From Proluteimonas flavola (GTDB lineage: Bacteria > Pseudomonadota > Gammaproteobacteria > Xanthomonadales > Xanthomonadaceae), in the NCBI RefSeq assembly GCF_021191705.1, contig NZ_JAIWPU010000006.1, positions 62,001 through 126,000 on the forward strand: DNA of 64,000 nucleotides. The letters are read 5' to 3'. Shown here piece by piece: positions 9,432 through 18,206 of the stretch (positions within the stretch are counted from its first letter, which is position 1; each line of letters opens with the position of its first letter). Both the position numbers and the translations under genes were made by a program. The notes below the pieces were generated by a model. That model was not told the DNA's origin. It worked only from the letters and a program-made list of their open reading frames with translations, and made no database searches.

Positions 9432-9710
9432 TCAGCCCTTTGCGCTGCCGTCCGGTTCCACCAGCGACATCGCAACCGCGCGTCCGCGCTCGGTCAGCTG
9501 CGCGAGCGTCCGTTCGCCCTCCTCGACCGTGCGCACCCAGTCCGGTCCCTGCACATCGCCGATGCGTTGGTTGCCCAGGTAGGCGAGGGTGCGCATCAGC
9601 ACGCTCATGCGGATGCGCAGGCGCTTGCACAGCCGCGGCAGCGACATGCCGTCCGGCGCGGCCGCCAGTTCGGTCAGCAGCGCCTGCAGCAGGGTTTCGT
9701 CAGCGGACAA
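9432..9710 (-). CDS. small winged-helix-like protein coupled to the YdeP-like oxidoreductase
   Basis: A 92-residue protein. The N-terminal part (LLQALLTELAAAPDGMSLPRLCKRLRIRMSVL) looks like a winged helix-turn-helix, and the rest (VEEGERTLAQLTERGRAVAMSL) resembles the wing and C-terminal helix of small MarR-like domains. Its start lies 11 bp inside the 3' end of the molybdoenzyme gene, so translation is probably coupled. I do not recognise a named family. It could be a local regulator or an accessory factor. The 228 bp downstream (9204-9431) hold no gene, only DnaA-box-like words described in the findings. Confidence 0.7.
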   Translation of the reverse strand: MSADETLLQALLTELAAAPDGMSLPRLCKRLRIRMSVLMRTLAYLGNQRIGDVQGPDWVRTVEEGERTLAQLTERGRAVAMSLVEPDGSAKG

Positions 9711-12054
9711 CGGCGGCGGGGATGTCGCGCTGGCGCGGCATGTGCGCGCCGACGTCGGCGACGTGCGGGGTCACGATCACCGGCACCGACTTCGAGGTCG
9801 GCGTACGCGATTCGTCGGCGAAGCTCGACAGCGGCACCAGCGGATTGGTCTCGGGGTAGTACGCCGCCAGGCAGCCGCGCGGAATGTTGTATTCGACCAG
9901 CAGGAAGCGCAGCGCCTGACGACGCACGCCGTCGTCGCACAGGCTTTCCAGATCCACCCAGTCGCCGGCTTTCATGCCGAGCGCGGCGATGTCGTCGGCG
10001 TTGGCGAACAGCACGCGCCGCTCGCCGAACACGCCGCGATAGCGGTCGTCGAGGCCGTAGATCGTGGTGTTGTACTGGTCGTGCGAACGCGTGGTCGCGA
10101 GCGTGAACACCGGCTGCGTGCCGTGCATGCGGCGCGCGCGGTGGATCGGGTTGTCGGTCGGCACCGGGCAGGCGAAGAACACCGCCTTGCCGGCCGGGTT
10201 CGCCCACTTGCGGTCGCGCGCGGTGTTCGACAGGCGGAAACCGCCGGGCACGCGCACGCGGGTGTTGAAGTCGTGGAAGTCGTCGAAGGTCATCGCGATC
10301 AGGTCGCGGATGCGGTCGTAATCCTCGATCACGCCCAGCCAGTCGATCTTCGAGCGCGTGCCGAGCGTGGCATGCGCGAGCCGCGCGACGATCGCCGGTT
10401 CCGACAGCAGCGTGTCCGACGCCGGCGGATTGATGCCCGACGACAGGTGCACCATGCTCATCGAATCCTCGACGGTCACGCCCTGCGGGCCGGCGGCCTG
10501 GATGTCGATCTCGGTGCGTCCCAGGCACGGCAGGATCAGCGCGTCCCTGCCGTGGATCAGGTGGCTGCGGTTGAGCTTGGTGGTGACGTGCGCGGTCAGT
10601 GCGCAGCTGCGCAGGCCGCGCGCGGTGGCGTCCGAATCCGGCGTGGCGATGGCGAAGTTGCCGCCCATGCCGAAGAACACCTGGCCGCGGCCGTCGATCA
10701 TCGCTTCGATCGCGCCGACGGTATCGAAGCCGTCCTCGCGCGGCGGCTCGAAACCGAACACGTCGCGGATGCGGTCCAGGAACGCGGCCGGCGGTTTCTC
10801 GTAGATCATCATCGTGCGGTCGCCCTGCACGTTGCTGTGGCCACGCACGGGGCACGCGCCGGCGCCGGGGCGGCCGAGGTTGCCGCGCAGCAGCAGCAGG
10901 TTCACCAGCACGTTGATCGTCGCCACCGAATGCTTGTGCTGGGTGATGCCCATGCCCCAGCACGCGATGACGCGCTCGCACGCGAGATACAGTTCGCCGG
11001 CGCGACGGATCTGCGCCTCGTCGAGCCCGGATTCCTCGATGATCACGTCCCAGGATTCGGCCAGCACGTCGACGACGAACGCGTCGAAGCCGGTCGTGTG
11101 CTCGGCGATGAACGCATGGTCGAGCAGCGACGGCCTGCCGAGCCCGGTCTCTTCCACATCGCGCTCGAGTACGTGCTTGATCATGCCCTTGATCGCCGCG
11201 AGGTCGCCGCCGATCTTGAGCTGGAAATAATCCGACGAGATCTTCGTCGAACTGAGGGTCGCCATCGCCACCTTGTCCTGCGGATCGGCGAAGCGTTCCA
11301 GACCGCGCTCGCGCAGCGGATTGAACGAGACGATCTTCGCGCCGCGCTTCGCGGCCTCGCGCAGTTCGCCGAGCATGCGCGGATGGTTGGTGCCCGGGTT
11401 CTGGCCGAAGATGAAGATGCCGTCGGCCTGCTCGAAATCGTGCAGGGACACCGTGCCCTTGCCGACGCCGATCTGCTTCTTGAGCGCGGTGCCGGACGAC
11501 TCGTGGCACATGTTCGAGCAGTCTGGGAAGTTGTTGGTGCCGTACTCGCGCACGAACAGCTGGTACAGGAACGCGGCTTCGTTCGAAGTGCGGCCCGAGG
11601 TGTAGAAGATCGCGTTGTCGGGCGAGGGCAGGGCGTGCAGGTGCCGGGCGATCAGCGCGAACGCCTCGTCCCAGGCCACCGGCACGTAGTGGTCGGTCGC
11701 CGCGTCGTAGCGCATCGGCGTGGTCAGGCGGCCCTGCTGCTCCAGCCAGTAGTCGCTGTATTCGGCCAACTGCGTGACGGTGTACTTGGCGAACAGCTCG
11801 GGGCCGGCGCGGAACTTCGTTGCTTCGGCGGCGACGGCCTTGGCGCCGTTCTCGCAGAACTCGAAGGTCGAGGTGTGGTCGCGGTCGGGCCAGGCGCAGC
11901 CGGGGCAATCGAAGCCGTCGGGCTGGTTGGCGCGCAGCAGGGTTCTGGCGCCCTTGATCTCGATGTCATGATCGATCAACTGCTTGGCGACGCTTTTCAG
12001 TGCGCCCCAGCCGCCGGCGGGACCGTCGTACTTGCGGATCGTGTCGTTGCTCAT
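9700..12054 (-). CDS. FdhF/YdeP-family molybdopterin oxidoreductase (formate dehydrogenase alpha-like)
   Basis: A 784-residue molybdoenzyme of the formate-dehydrogenase-H-like (YdeP) clade, predicted to bind a bis-MGD cofactor. Visible landmarks are CPGC at residues 50-53, WDEAFALIARHL (about 128-139), FYTSGRTSNEAAFLYQ (about 150-165) and the N-M-C-H-E-S stretch with Cys183, the probable molybdenum ligand. A C-terminal dinucleotide-binding domain includes TTRSHDQYNTTIYG. The usual four-cysteine N-terminal Fe-S motif is not evident, and there is no Tat signal, so it should be cytoplasmic. FdhD is encoded directly upstream with a 4-bp ATGA overlap. The physiological substrate of this clade is, as far as I know, unsettled; formate is a guess from context. 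Confidence 0.88.
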   Translation of the reverse strand: MSNDTIRKYDGPAGGWGALKSVAKQLIDHDIEIKGARTLLRANQPDGFDCPGCAWPDRDHTSTFEFCENGAKAVAAEATKFRAGPELFAKYTVTQLAEYSDYWLEQQGRLTTPMRYDAATDHYVPVAWDEAFALIARHLHALPSPDNAIFYTSGRTSNEAAFLYQLFVREYGTNNFPDCSNMCHESSGTALKKQIGVGKGTVSLHDFEQADGIFIFGQNPGTNHPRMLGELREAAKRGAKIVSFNPLRERGLERFADPQDKVAMATLSSTKISSDYFQLKIGGDLAAIKGMIKHVLERDVEETGLGRPSLLDHAFIAEHTTGFDAFVVDVLAESWDVIIEESGLDEAQIRRAGELYLACERVIACWGMGITQHKHSVATINVLVNLLLLRGNLGRPGAGACPVRGHSNVQGDRTMMIYEKPPAAFLDRIRDVFGFEPPREDGFDTVGAIEAMIDGRGQVFFGMGGNFAIATPDSDATARGLRSCALTAHVTTKLNRSHLIHGRDALILPCLGRTEIDIQAAGPQGVTVEDSMSMVHLSSGINPPASDTLLSEPAIVARLAHATLGTRSKIDWLGVIEDYDRIRDLIAMTFDDFHDFNTRVRVPGGFRLSNTARDRKWANPAGKAVFFACPVPTDNPIHRARRMHGTQPVFTLATTRSHDQYNTTIYGLDDRYRGVFGERRVLFANADDIAALGMKAGDWVDLESLCDDGVRRQALRFLLVEYNIPRGCLAAYYPETNPLVPLSSFADESRTPTSKSVPVIVTPHVADVGAHMPRQRDIPAAVVR

Positions 12055-12938
12055 GGTGCATGGGTCCTGCCTGGGCGCGCGACGGCCGGCGATGTCGCCG
12101 GTGGGAGCAGCAGCCGCTGCGCGTGGGTGTACACGGCCTGCCCGTCGTCGCGGGCGAAACCGATCAGGGTGAGGTGGGCGCGCTGCGCCAGCGAAATCGC
12201 CAGCGCGGTCGGCGCGGAGATCGCCGCCATCAATGCGATGCCGACGCTCGCGGCCTTCATCGCCATTTCGTAGCTGGCGCGGCTGGTGACGACCAGAAAA
12301 CCGTCTGCGGGATCGAAATCATCGGCGTGCAGCGCGCCGATCAGTTTGTCGAGCGCGTTGTGGCGGCCGACGTCCTCGCGCGCAAGCTGCAGCGTGCCGT
12401 CGAGCGAGGCCCAGCCTGCCGCATGCGTGGCGCCGGTGAGCGCGGCGATCGATTGCGCCTCACGCAATGCGCGCAATGCGCGCGAGAGTGCTTCGGGCGA
12501 CACGCGGACATCGCTCGTGACCGGCGCGGGATAACGCAACGCCGCTTCGAGCAGTTCGCTGCCGCAGACGCCGCAGCCACTGCGGCCGCTCATGCTGCGG
12601 CGACGCAGGGCCAATGCCTCGGCGCGCGCCCCGGGAATCCGCAGGCGCATCTCGATGCCTTCGATGAAATGCGCGATGCCTTCGATCGCCACATCGCCCG
12701 GCGCGTCGACGATGCCTTCGCTGATCGCGAAACCGCGGGCGAAATCCTCGAGGTCGGCCGGGGTCGCCATCATCACCGCGAACGGCACGTCGTTGTAGAC
12801 GAAGGCCACCGGCACTTCCTCGGCAACGTGATCGTCGACCTGACGCACCGCGCCGTCGCGCCAGCGTTCGACCGGACGGCGCACGGCGCCGGCCGTCGGG
12901 CCGCCATGATGGAGATCGTTGTTCCGGGAGCGTGTCAT
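12051..12938 (-). CDS. fdhD: formate dehydrogenase accessory sulfurtransferase FdhD
   Basis: A 295-residue FdhD, which moves sulfur from the cysteine desulfurase IscS to the Mo-bis-MGD cofactor of formate dehydrogenases. The CxxC sulfur-relay loop is present (Cys122 and Cys125 in SGCGVCG). Typical FdhD segments also appear: EEVPVAFVYNDVPFAVMMATP near residue 40, and REDVGRHNALDKLIG and VVTSRASYEMAMKA in the second half. The gene overlaps the start of the molybdoenzyme gene by 4 bp, so the pair is translationally coupled and this FdhD probably serves that enzyme. Confidence 0.95.
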   Translation of the reverse strand: MTRSRNNDLHHGGPTAGAVRRPVERWRDGAVRQVDDHVAEEVPVAFVYNDVPFAVMMATPADLEDFARGFAISEGIVDAPGDVAIEGIAHFIEGIEMRLRIPGARAEALALRRRSMSGRSGCGVCGSELLEAALRYPAPVTSDVRVSPEALSRALRALREAQSIAALTGATHAAGWASLDGTLQLAREDVGRHNALDKLIGALHADDFDPADGFLVVTSRASYEMAMKAASVGIALMAAISAPTALAISLAQRAHLTLIGFARDDGQAVYTHAQRLLLPPATSPAVARPGRTHAP

Positions 12939-12990
12939 GTCGGGAGGGTACCGGCGACCGCGTGAGCGGCCGCCGGTCCTGGTTCATGCC

Positions 12991-14676
12991 TCAGGCGAAC
13001 AGCACCAGGGCTTTTTCCAGCGTTTTCCAGATGCCGAAGGCGAGCGGAATGCCCACCGCCGCCCAGCAGAAGGCGACCAGTGCCGGGTTGCCACCTGCGC
13101 CGATGCGGTCCATCTCGTCCTGCGAGATCAGCGACTTGCCGGACGCATCGACCTTCTCGTGCGCCAGCTGCTTCTCGTGCGCCAGTTCCTCGGGCGTCAT
13201 GAAGTACTTGGCATTGACCGGACGCACCAGCAGGTTGCAGATCAGGCCCAGCACCAGCATGCCGGCGAGGATGTACATCGTGGTGTTGTAGACCTGGGAT
13301 GGCGGCATGCCCAGGCCCAGCTGGTACTCGCGCATGTAGCCGATGACGAACGGGCCGAGGATGCCTGCGGTCGCCCAGGCGGTCAGCAGGCGGCCGTGGA
13401 TCGCGCCGACATGCTGGGTGCCGAACAGGTCGGCGAGATACGCCGGCACGGTGGCGAAGCCGCCGCCGTACATCGACAGGATCACGCAGAACGCCGCGAC
13501 GAACAGCGCGATCGAACCGGCGTTGCCGAGCGTCGGCGCCGACGCGTACAGCGCGATGCCGAGGATGAAGAAGATCGAATAGGTGACCTTGCGGCCGAAC
13601 TTGTCCGACATCGAGGCCCAGAAGAAGCGGCCGATGATGTTGGCCAGGCTCAGCATGCCGACGAAGCCCGCGGCGATCGCGGCGATGGCCGACAGCTGCT
13701 CGGTGCTCAGGTCACCGAAGCCGACATCGATGCCGATCAGGCGTCCGCCGAACATCTCCTGCAGCATCGGCGAGGCCAAGCCCAGCACGCCGATACCGGC
13801 CGACACGTTGAGGCACAGCACGCCCCAGACCAGCCAGAACTGCGGGATGCCCCAGACGCGCTTCACGTGCACGTGGCCCTGGGTGATCATCGCGTTGTCC
13901 TTCGCCGGCGGCGGCGTCCAGCCCTTCGGCTTCCAGCCGGTCGGCGGCACGCGATAGCCGAATGCGCCGGCCATCATGAAGACGAAGTAGGCCGCGGCCA
14001 TCACCAGGAAGGTTTCCTTCACGCCGACCGAGGTCGGTGTGGCGAAGTGGCGCATCAGCATGTCGGCCAGCGGGCTGCCGATCAGCGCACCGCCGCCGAA
14101 GCCCATGATCGCCATGCCGGTCGCCATGCCGCGGCGGTCCGGGAACCACTTGATCAGCGTCGAGACCGGCGAGATGTAGCCCAGGCCCAGACCGATGCCG
14201 CCGATCACGCCCGAGCCCAGCCACAGCATCCAGATCTGGTGCAGGTGCACGCCGAGCGCGGAAATCAGCAGGCCGCCGCACCAGCACAGCGCGGCGACGA
14301 AGCCGGCCTTGCGCGGGCCGACGCGTTCCAGCCAGCCGCCCCAGATCGCCGCCGAGCAGCCCAGCAGCACGAAGAACAGCGTGTACATCCACTGCAGTTC
14401 GCTGATGTTCCAGTCGCAGCTGGCCGAGGTGATGCGGGAGAAGAAGCCCATGTCGGCGCCGCAGGCGATGGCGGCATCGATGCCGACCGCCTTCGACAGC
14501 GGCAGCCAGAACACGCTGAAGCCGTAGGCCATGCCGATGCACAGGTGGATCGCCAGCGCGGCGGGCGGGACCAGCCAGCGGTTGAACCCTGGCTTGGCGA
14601 TGATGCGTTCCTTCGAGAGCAGGCTGCCTTCGCGGGCGCTGCTGGCGGGTTGTGTCGTTGCGGAACTGGTGGCCAT
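12991..14676 (-). CDS. OFA-family MFS transporter (oxalate/formate antiporter-like)
   Basis: A 561-residue major facilitator. Membrane helices start at WLVPPAALAIHLCIGMAYGFSVF and continue through the C-terminal half, with MFS loop residues GWLERVGPRKAG and SDKFGRKV after helices 2 and 8. The long central loop (PPTGWKPKGWTPPPAKD) and a final helix near the C-terminus fit the OFA group. Start is ATG 14676 with GGGGAGG 4 bp upstream; the longer in-frame extension to 15009 would run into the divergent promoter. It sits beside fdhD and the FdhF-like gene, so a small carboxylate such as formate or oxalate is the inferred substrate. Confidence 0.88.
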   Translation of the reverse strand: MATSSATTQPASSAREGSLLSKERIIAKPGFNRWLVPPAALAIHLCIGMAYGFSVFWLPLSKAVGIDAAIACGADMGFFSRITSASCDWNISELQWMYTLFFVLLGCSAAIWGGWLERVGPRKAGFVAALCWCGGLLISALGVHLHQIWMLWLGSGVIGGIGLGLGYISPVSTLIKWFPDRRGMATGMAIMGFGGGALIGSPLADMLMRHFATPTSVGVKETFLVMAAAYFVFMMAGAFGYRVPPTGWKPKGWTPPPAKDNAMITQGHVHVKRVWGIPQFWLVWGVLCLNVSAGIGVLGLASPMLQEMFGGRLIGIDVGFGDLSTEQLSAIAAIAAGFVGMLSLANIIGRFFWASMSDKFGRKVTYSIFFILGIALYASAPTLGNAGSIALFVAAFCVILSMYGGGFATVPAYLADLFGTQHVGAIHGRLLTAWATAGILGPFVIGYMREYQLGLGMPPSQVYNTTMYILAGMLVLGLICNLLVRPVNAKYFMTPEELAHEKQLAHEKVDASGKSLISQDEMDRIGAGGNPALVAFCWAAVGIPLAFGIWKTLEKALVLFA

Positions 14677-14881
14677 GAATCCTCCCCGGGTCGATGTGCC
14701 GATATCGGACTTTTGTCGCCTGTTTATGTTCTTGGATACATATTGGCTGCGACAAATCGCCGCAACGGTACCCCCGCAACCCTTGTACCGCCAGTTCCAA
14801 TGGTCGAATATCCGGCTTTCAGGAACATATTGAACCTGCGGCGGATGTGCGCTGCGCTGCAGCAGGTCCGGGGAGTCGCGC
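14677..14881. promoter_or_regulatory. divergent promoter/operator region between the transporter and regulator genes
   Basis: This 205-bp region is AT-richer than its surroundings. It holds two nested dyads: TTTGTCGC at 14712-14719 with its exact complement at 14749-14756, and inside them TATGT (14725-14729) paired with ACATA (14738-14742) over 8 bp. Such symmetry between a transporter and a divergent regulator suggests an operator for the product of the 14882 gene. Binding is inferred only. Confidence 0.5.
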
Positions 14882-15958
14882 ATGTACAAGGTCCGCATCC
14901 AGCCACGCTGGGAACTGGAGAGCGCCGCTGGCGCCAGGCTGCCCTCGCATCTGGTCGAACTGCTGATCGCGGTCCGCGGGACGGGCTCGCTGGCCGCCGC
15001 GGCGCGCAAGATCGGCCTGTCCTACCGCTATGCCTGGGGCCAGCTGCAGGACGCGCGCGAGGTCTTCGGCCAGCCGCTGCTGCGCATGACCCGTGGACGC
15101 GGCGCGCGTCTGACCCCGATCGGCGAGCGCCTGGTCTGGGCCGACAACCGCATCGCCGCGCGCCTGTCGCCGATGCTCGACAGCCTGGCCACGGAACTCG
15201 AAGCCGAACTCGAACGCACCGTCAGCGCGCACGCCACACCGCTGCGCATCCATGCCTCGCACGGCTTTGGCGTCGAAACACTGCGCCGCACGATGGCCGA
15301 AGCCGACCTCGCGCTGGACCTCAAATACCGCAGCCCCGACGACGCGCTGGTCGCACTGCGCAGCGGCGCCTGCGACATCGCGGGACTGCATCTGCCGATC
15401 GGCGATCTGGAACCGGCCCTGTTCGCGCACTATCGCGACCGCCTCGACCTCGACGCCGATCGCGTGATCCATCTGGCGATGCGGCGCCAGGGCCTGGTGC
15501 TCGCGCCGGGCAATCCGCGCGGCATCGAAACGCTGCAGGATCTCGAACGTCCCGATATCCGCATGATCCATCGCCAGCCCGGTTCCGGCACGCGCCTGCT
15601 GCTCGAAGCGATGCTCGCGCGTCACGGCATCGCCTTCGAACGCATCCGCGCCTGCGACGTCGAGGAACTCACGCACGCTGCGGTGTCTGCGTATGTCGCC
15701 AGCGGCCTCGCCGATGTCGGCTTCGCGCTGGAGCCGCCTGCGCGCAAGTACGGGTTGGATTTCTTCCCGCTGATCACCGAGCACTACTTTTTCCTGAGCC
15801 ACAACGACGTGCTGGACTCCGGTCGTCTGACGGGGCTGCTGACGCTGCTGCGCAGCGAGGGCTTCCGGCGCGATCTGGGCATGCTGCCGGGGTATGACCC
15901 GAGCTACTGCGGCAAGGTGCAGACGCTGCCGGAAGCGTTCGAGGCGGCGCGGGGGTAG
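14882..15958 (+). CDS. ModE/LysR-like HTH regulator with periplasmic-binding-protein-like sensor domain
   Basis: A 358-residue one-component regulator. The N-terminal winged helix (LIAVRGTGSLAAAARKIGLSY, RYAWGQLQDAREVFGQPLL, then GARLTPIGERL) is of the ModE/LysR kind. From about residue 115 a substrate-binding-like domain follows (LRIHASHGFGVETLRRTMAE, ALRSGACDIAGLHLP, RQPGSGTRLLLEAML, VASGLADVGFALE), resembling molybdate/tungstate-type binding proteins. It lacks a signal peptide and TM helix, so it senses in the cytoplasm. It is divergent from the OFA transporter and FdhF-like genes, so it most likely controls them. The ligand may be molybdate or the substrate; this cannot be told from sequence. 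Confidence 0.85.
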   Translation: MYKVRIQPRWELESAAGARLPSHLVELLIAVRGTGSLAAAARKIGLSYRYAWGQLQDAREVFGQPLLRMTRGRGARLTPIGERLVWADNRIAARLSPMLDSLATELEAELERTVSAHATPLRIHASHGFGVETLRRTMAEADLALDLKYRSPDDALVALRSGACDIAGLHLPIGDLEPALFAHYRDRLDLDADRVIHLAMRRQGLVLAPGNPRGIETLQDLERPDIRMIHRQPGSGTRLLLEAMLARHGIAFERIRACDVEELTHAAVSAYVASGLADVGFALEPPARKYGLDFFPLITEHYFFLSHNDVLDSGRLTGLLTLLRSEGFRRDLGMLPGYDPSYCGKVQTLPEAFEAARG

Positions 15959-15987
15959 GGCGCAGCAACGGCGCTCTACTGCTTGCG

Positions 15988-16074
15988 CGTCGTTCCAGCG
16001 AAAGCTGGAACCCATTTTGATCTTCACCCATCGCGCGAACGTCAAAATGGGCCCAGCCTCCGCTGGGGCGACGA
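15988..16074. repeat. inverted repeat of the 'CGTCATCCC..GGGATCCAT' family
   Basis: Arms of about 33 bp face each other: CGTCGTTCCAGCGAAAGCTG from 15988 and its near complement ending at 16074, each able to form its own small hairpin. Related but degenerate words continue to about 16265 in the 350-bp gene-free stretch 15959-16308. Close relatives lie at 18080-18166, 21920-22005, 39376-39460 and 55491-55590. Confidence 0.75.
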
Positions 16075-16308
16075 ATGAATTGCCGCGGCTTCATTTCCGT
16101 CGTCATTCCGGCGGATTTCAACAGACGCATGTCTGGTCACGCCGGAAACGCTCCAAAACAGCGCATTGCGCTGGTCATCCAGCGCCTTCGCTCCAGACTT
16201 TCGCTGCAAAGCACGACAGGCAAAGTCACTGGGCCCCGGCGTGCGCTGGGGCGACGGCGGGTGGTGCAGTCCACGAAAAAGGCGTGACCGGCCGGTCGCC
16301 TCGCGACG

Positions 16309-17976
16309 CTACAACCCCTCCGCAGCCAACTTCGCCTTCAGCTCCGCCACCGCGCCCGCATCCCATCCGTCGGGCGCCGTCGTCGCGATCCACGCATCGA
16401 CATAATCCTCTGCCGCGAACACATGACCGTAACCGGTCGGCGTCGAGGTCGCGACCGCCATGTCCATGCCGAGCTGCAGGAACGTCACCAGCGGAAACCA
16501 TTGCAGTGATCCGGAGACGTCGTCGGCGCGCGGCCCCGACAGCCATGCGGGTCGGCGCAGCGCCGAGCCGGCTTCGAAGAATGTGATCGGGTCGCTCGGA
16601 TACTGCAGATAGACGATGCGCGTGCCGCCCCATGCGGCGTTGCTGGCCGGCGCGCCGTCCTGGGTCATGAAGCGCACGATCGAGCCGTCGCCATAGCGCG
16701 GTCGCCATGCGGGCGTGGCCGGATCCCGCGCCTGTGTCGCGTGACGCCAGGTGCGGCTGGGGAACGGCGGGCCGGCCCACAGCGCGCCGTCGAAGGGTTC
16801 GCCCAGGATGTCGAACAGGTCGACCGACAGATCGGAATTGAGTGCGCCGAGGCTCAGGCCATGCAGATACAGGCGCGGGCGTTGATCGCGCGGCAGCGTG
16901 CGCCAGTGGCCGTGCACGGCGGCGAATAGGGCGCGCGCCGAATCCGCGCCATAGGTCGGGTCGACCATCAACGCCAGCCAGCTGGCGAGATACGAGTACT
17001 GCATCGACACCGTCGCGACATCGCCGCGCTGCAGATACTCCAGCGCCTTCTGGCTCGCGGGATCGAGCCAGCCGGTGCCGGTCGGTGTGTTGATGACCAG
17101 CGTCGAGCGCTCGAACGCGCCGACGCGGATCATCTCCGCCAGTGCCAGCGCTGCCCGCGCGCGGATGTCCGCAGCGGAATTGAGGCCGACATAGATCCGC
17201 AGCGGCGCCTGCGCAGGCTGGCCGGTCAGTGTTTCGATATCGACCTGCGTGGGGCCTGCGGCGACCGCGGCGCGGCCCATGCGGCCGAGTCCCGACCAGT
17301 CGATCAGCGACGCCTCGCTGCCGGTCTTCGAAGGATCGAGCGGCGGGTCGAGCGTGGTATCGACGGCCGCATCGAGCTGCCGGTACGACGAATCGAGTGC
17401 ACGCAGACCCGCCTCGAACACAACGCCATTGCCGATCGACCAGAACACCACGCCAGCGAGGGCGACGCCGGCGATCAGCGACACGCGTCGCGGCAGATGG
17501 TGACCCAGTCGCTTCGACAGGAAATGCACCATGCCCCGGAACAGGCGACCGAGCAGCAACAGGACCACCGCGACGCCGCCCGCCACCAGCCCGACGAAGA
17601 ACGGCCGCGCACTGGCGACTGTTTCCATCCGCATGCGTGCCCGGATGTCGTTCTGCCAGCCGGACGCCTGCGCGAGAACCACCACCACCATCGCCGCGCA
17701 CACGACAATGGCGAGCGCCGTCGCAACGCGCCCGATCGCGAGGTCCCGCAGGCGCGGCAGCCCGAGGAAGATCCACAGCCAGCGCATCAGCACGCCGATA
17801 CCGTAGCCGGCCGCGAACGCGATGCCCGACAGCACGCCCTGCAGCAGCGCGTCGCGCGGAATCAGGCTGGGCGTCAGTGAAGCCGCGAAGCACAGCGTGC
17901 CGAGCCACAGGCCCATGCTGCACAACGGATCGAGCATGCGTGCGGCGGCGTGGCGGAGCGAGGCGCGTGTGGGCAT
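16309..17976 (-). CDS. membrane alpha/beta-hydrolase (Abhydrolase_9 type)
   Basis: A 555-residue integral membrane protein of the DUF2319-like alpha/beta-hydrolase group. About five helices occupy residues 15-190 (LGTLCFAASLTPSLIPRDAL, VATALAIVVCAAMVVVVLA, PFFVGLVAGGVAVVLLLLG, VSLIAGVALAGVVFW). The C-terminal hydrolase half starts near residue 215 and carries the nucleophile elbow GLSLG and late conserved segments (GDGSIVRFMTQD, IVYLQYPSDPITFF, GYGHVFAAEDYVDAW). The ATG at 17976 was chosen; an in-frame ATG at 18063 adds 29 residues with no helix. The substrate is unknown. Related hairpin repeats flank the gene on both sides. Confidence 0.85.
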   Translation of the reverse strand: MPTRASLRHAAARMLDPLCSMGLWLGTLCFAASLTPSLIPRDALLQGVLSGIAFAAGYGIGVLMRWLWIFLGLPRLRDLAIGRVATALAIVVCAAMVVVVLAQASGWQNDIRARMRMETVASARPFFVGLVAGGVAVVLLLLGRLFRGMVHFLSKRLGHHLPRRVSLIAGVALAGVVFWSIGNGVVFEAGLRALDSSYRQLDAAVDTTLDPPLDPSKTGSEASLIDWSGLGRMGRAAVAAGPTQVDIETLTGQPAQAPLRIYVGLNSAADIRARAALALAEMIRVGAFERSTLVINTPTGTGWLDPASQKALEYLQRGDVATVSMQYSYLASWLALMVDPTYGADSARALFAAVHGHWRTLPRDQRPRLYLHGLSLGALNSDLSVDLFDILGEPFDGALWAGPPFPSRTWRHATQARDPATPAWRPRYGDGSIVRFMTQDGAPASNAAWGGTRIVYLQYPSDPITFFEAGSALRRPAWLSGPRADDVSGSLQWFPLVTFLQLGMDMAVATSTPTGYGHVFAAEDYVDAWIATTAPDGWDAGAVAELKAKLAAEGL

Positions 17977-18079
17977 GACGCGATGGTAGCGTGGGTGAGT
18001 TGACCGCCTTCTTGGCATCAACGCCACGAAAGACGATGGAGGCGCACGATTGTTTCTCGGCAATCAGTGAATCGTGCAG

Positions 18080-18166
18080 CCGTCATCCCAGCGGAAGCTG
18101 GGATCCATTTGGTTCTGGTTTACTGCGCAAGATCAAGATGGGCCCCAGCTCGCGCTGGGGCGACGG
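18080..18166. repeat. inverted repeat of the 'CGTCATCCC..GGGATCCAT' family
   Basis: Arms of about 35 bp (CGTCATCCCAGCGGAAGCTG from 18081; near complement ending about 18166) lie between the convergent-reading ends around the hydrolase and DUF885 genes. It closely resembles the element at 15988-16074, so the hydrolase gene is bracketed by related hairpins. Confidence 0.75.
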
Positions 18167-18206
18167 TGATGAGGTGCGGCGCAATAGCCGCCGTTGCGCG
18201 CGCCGC

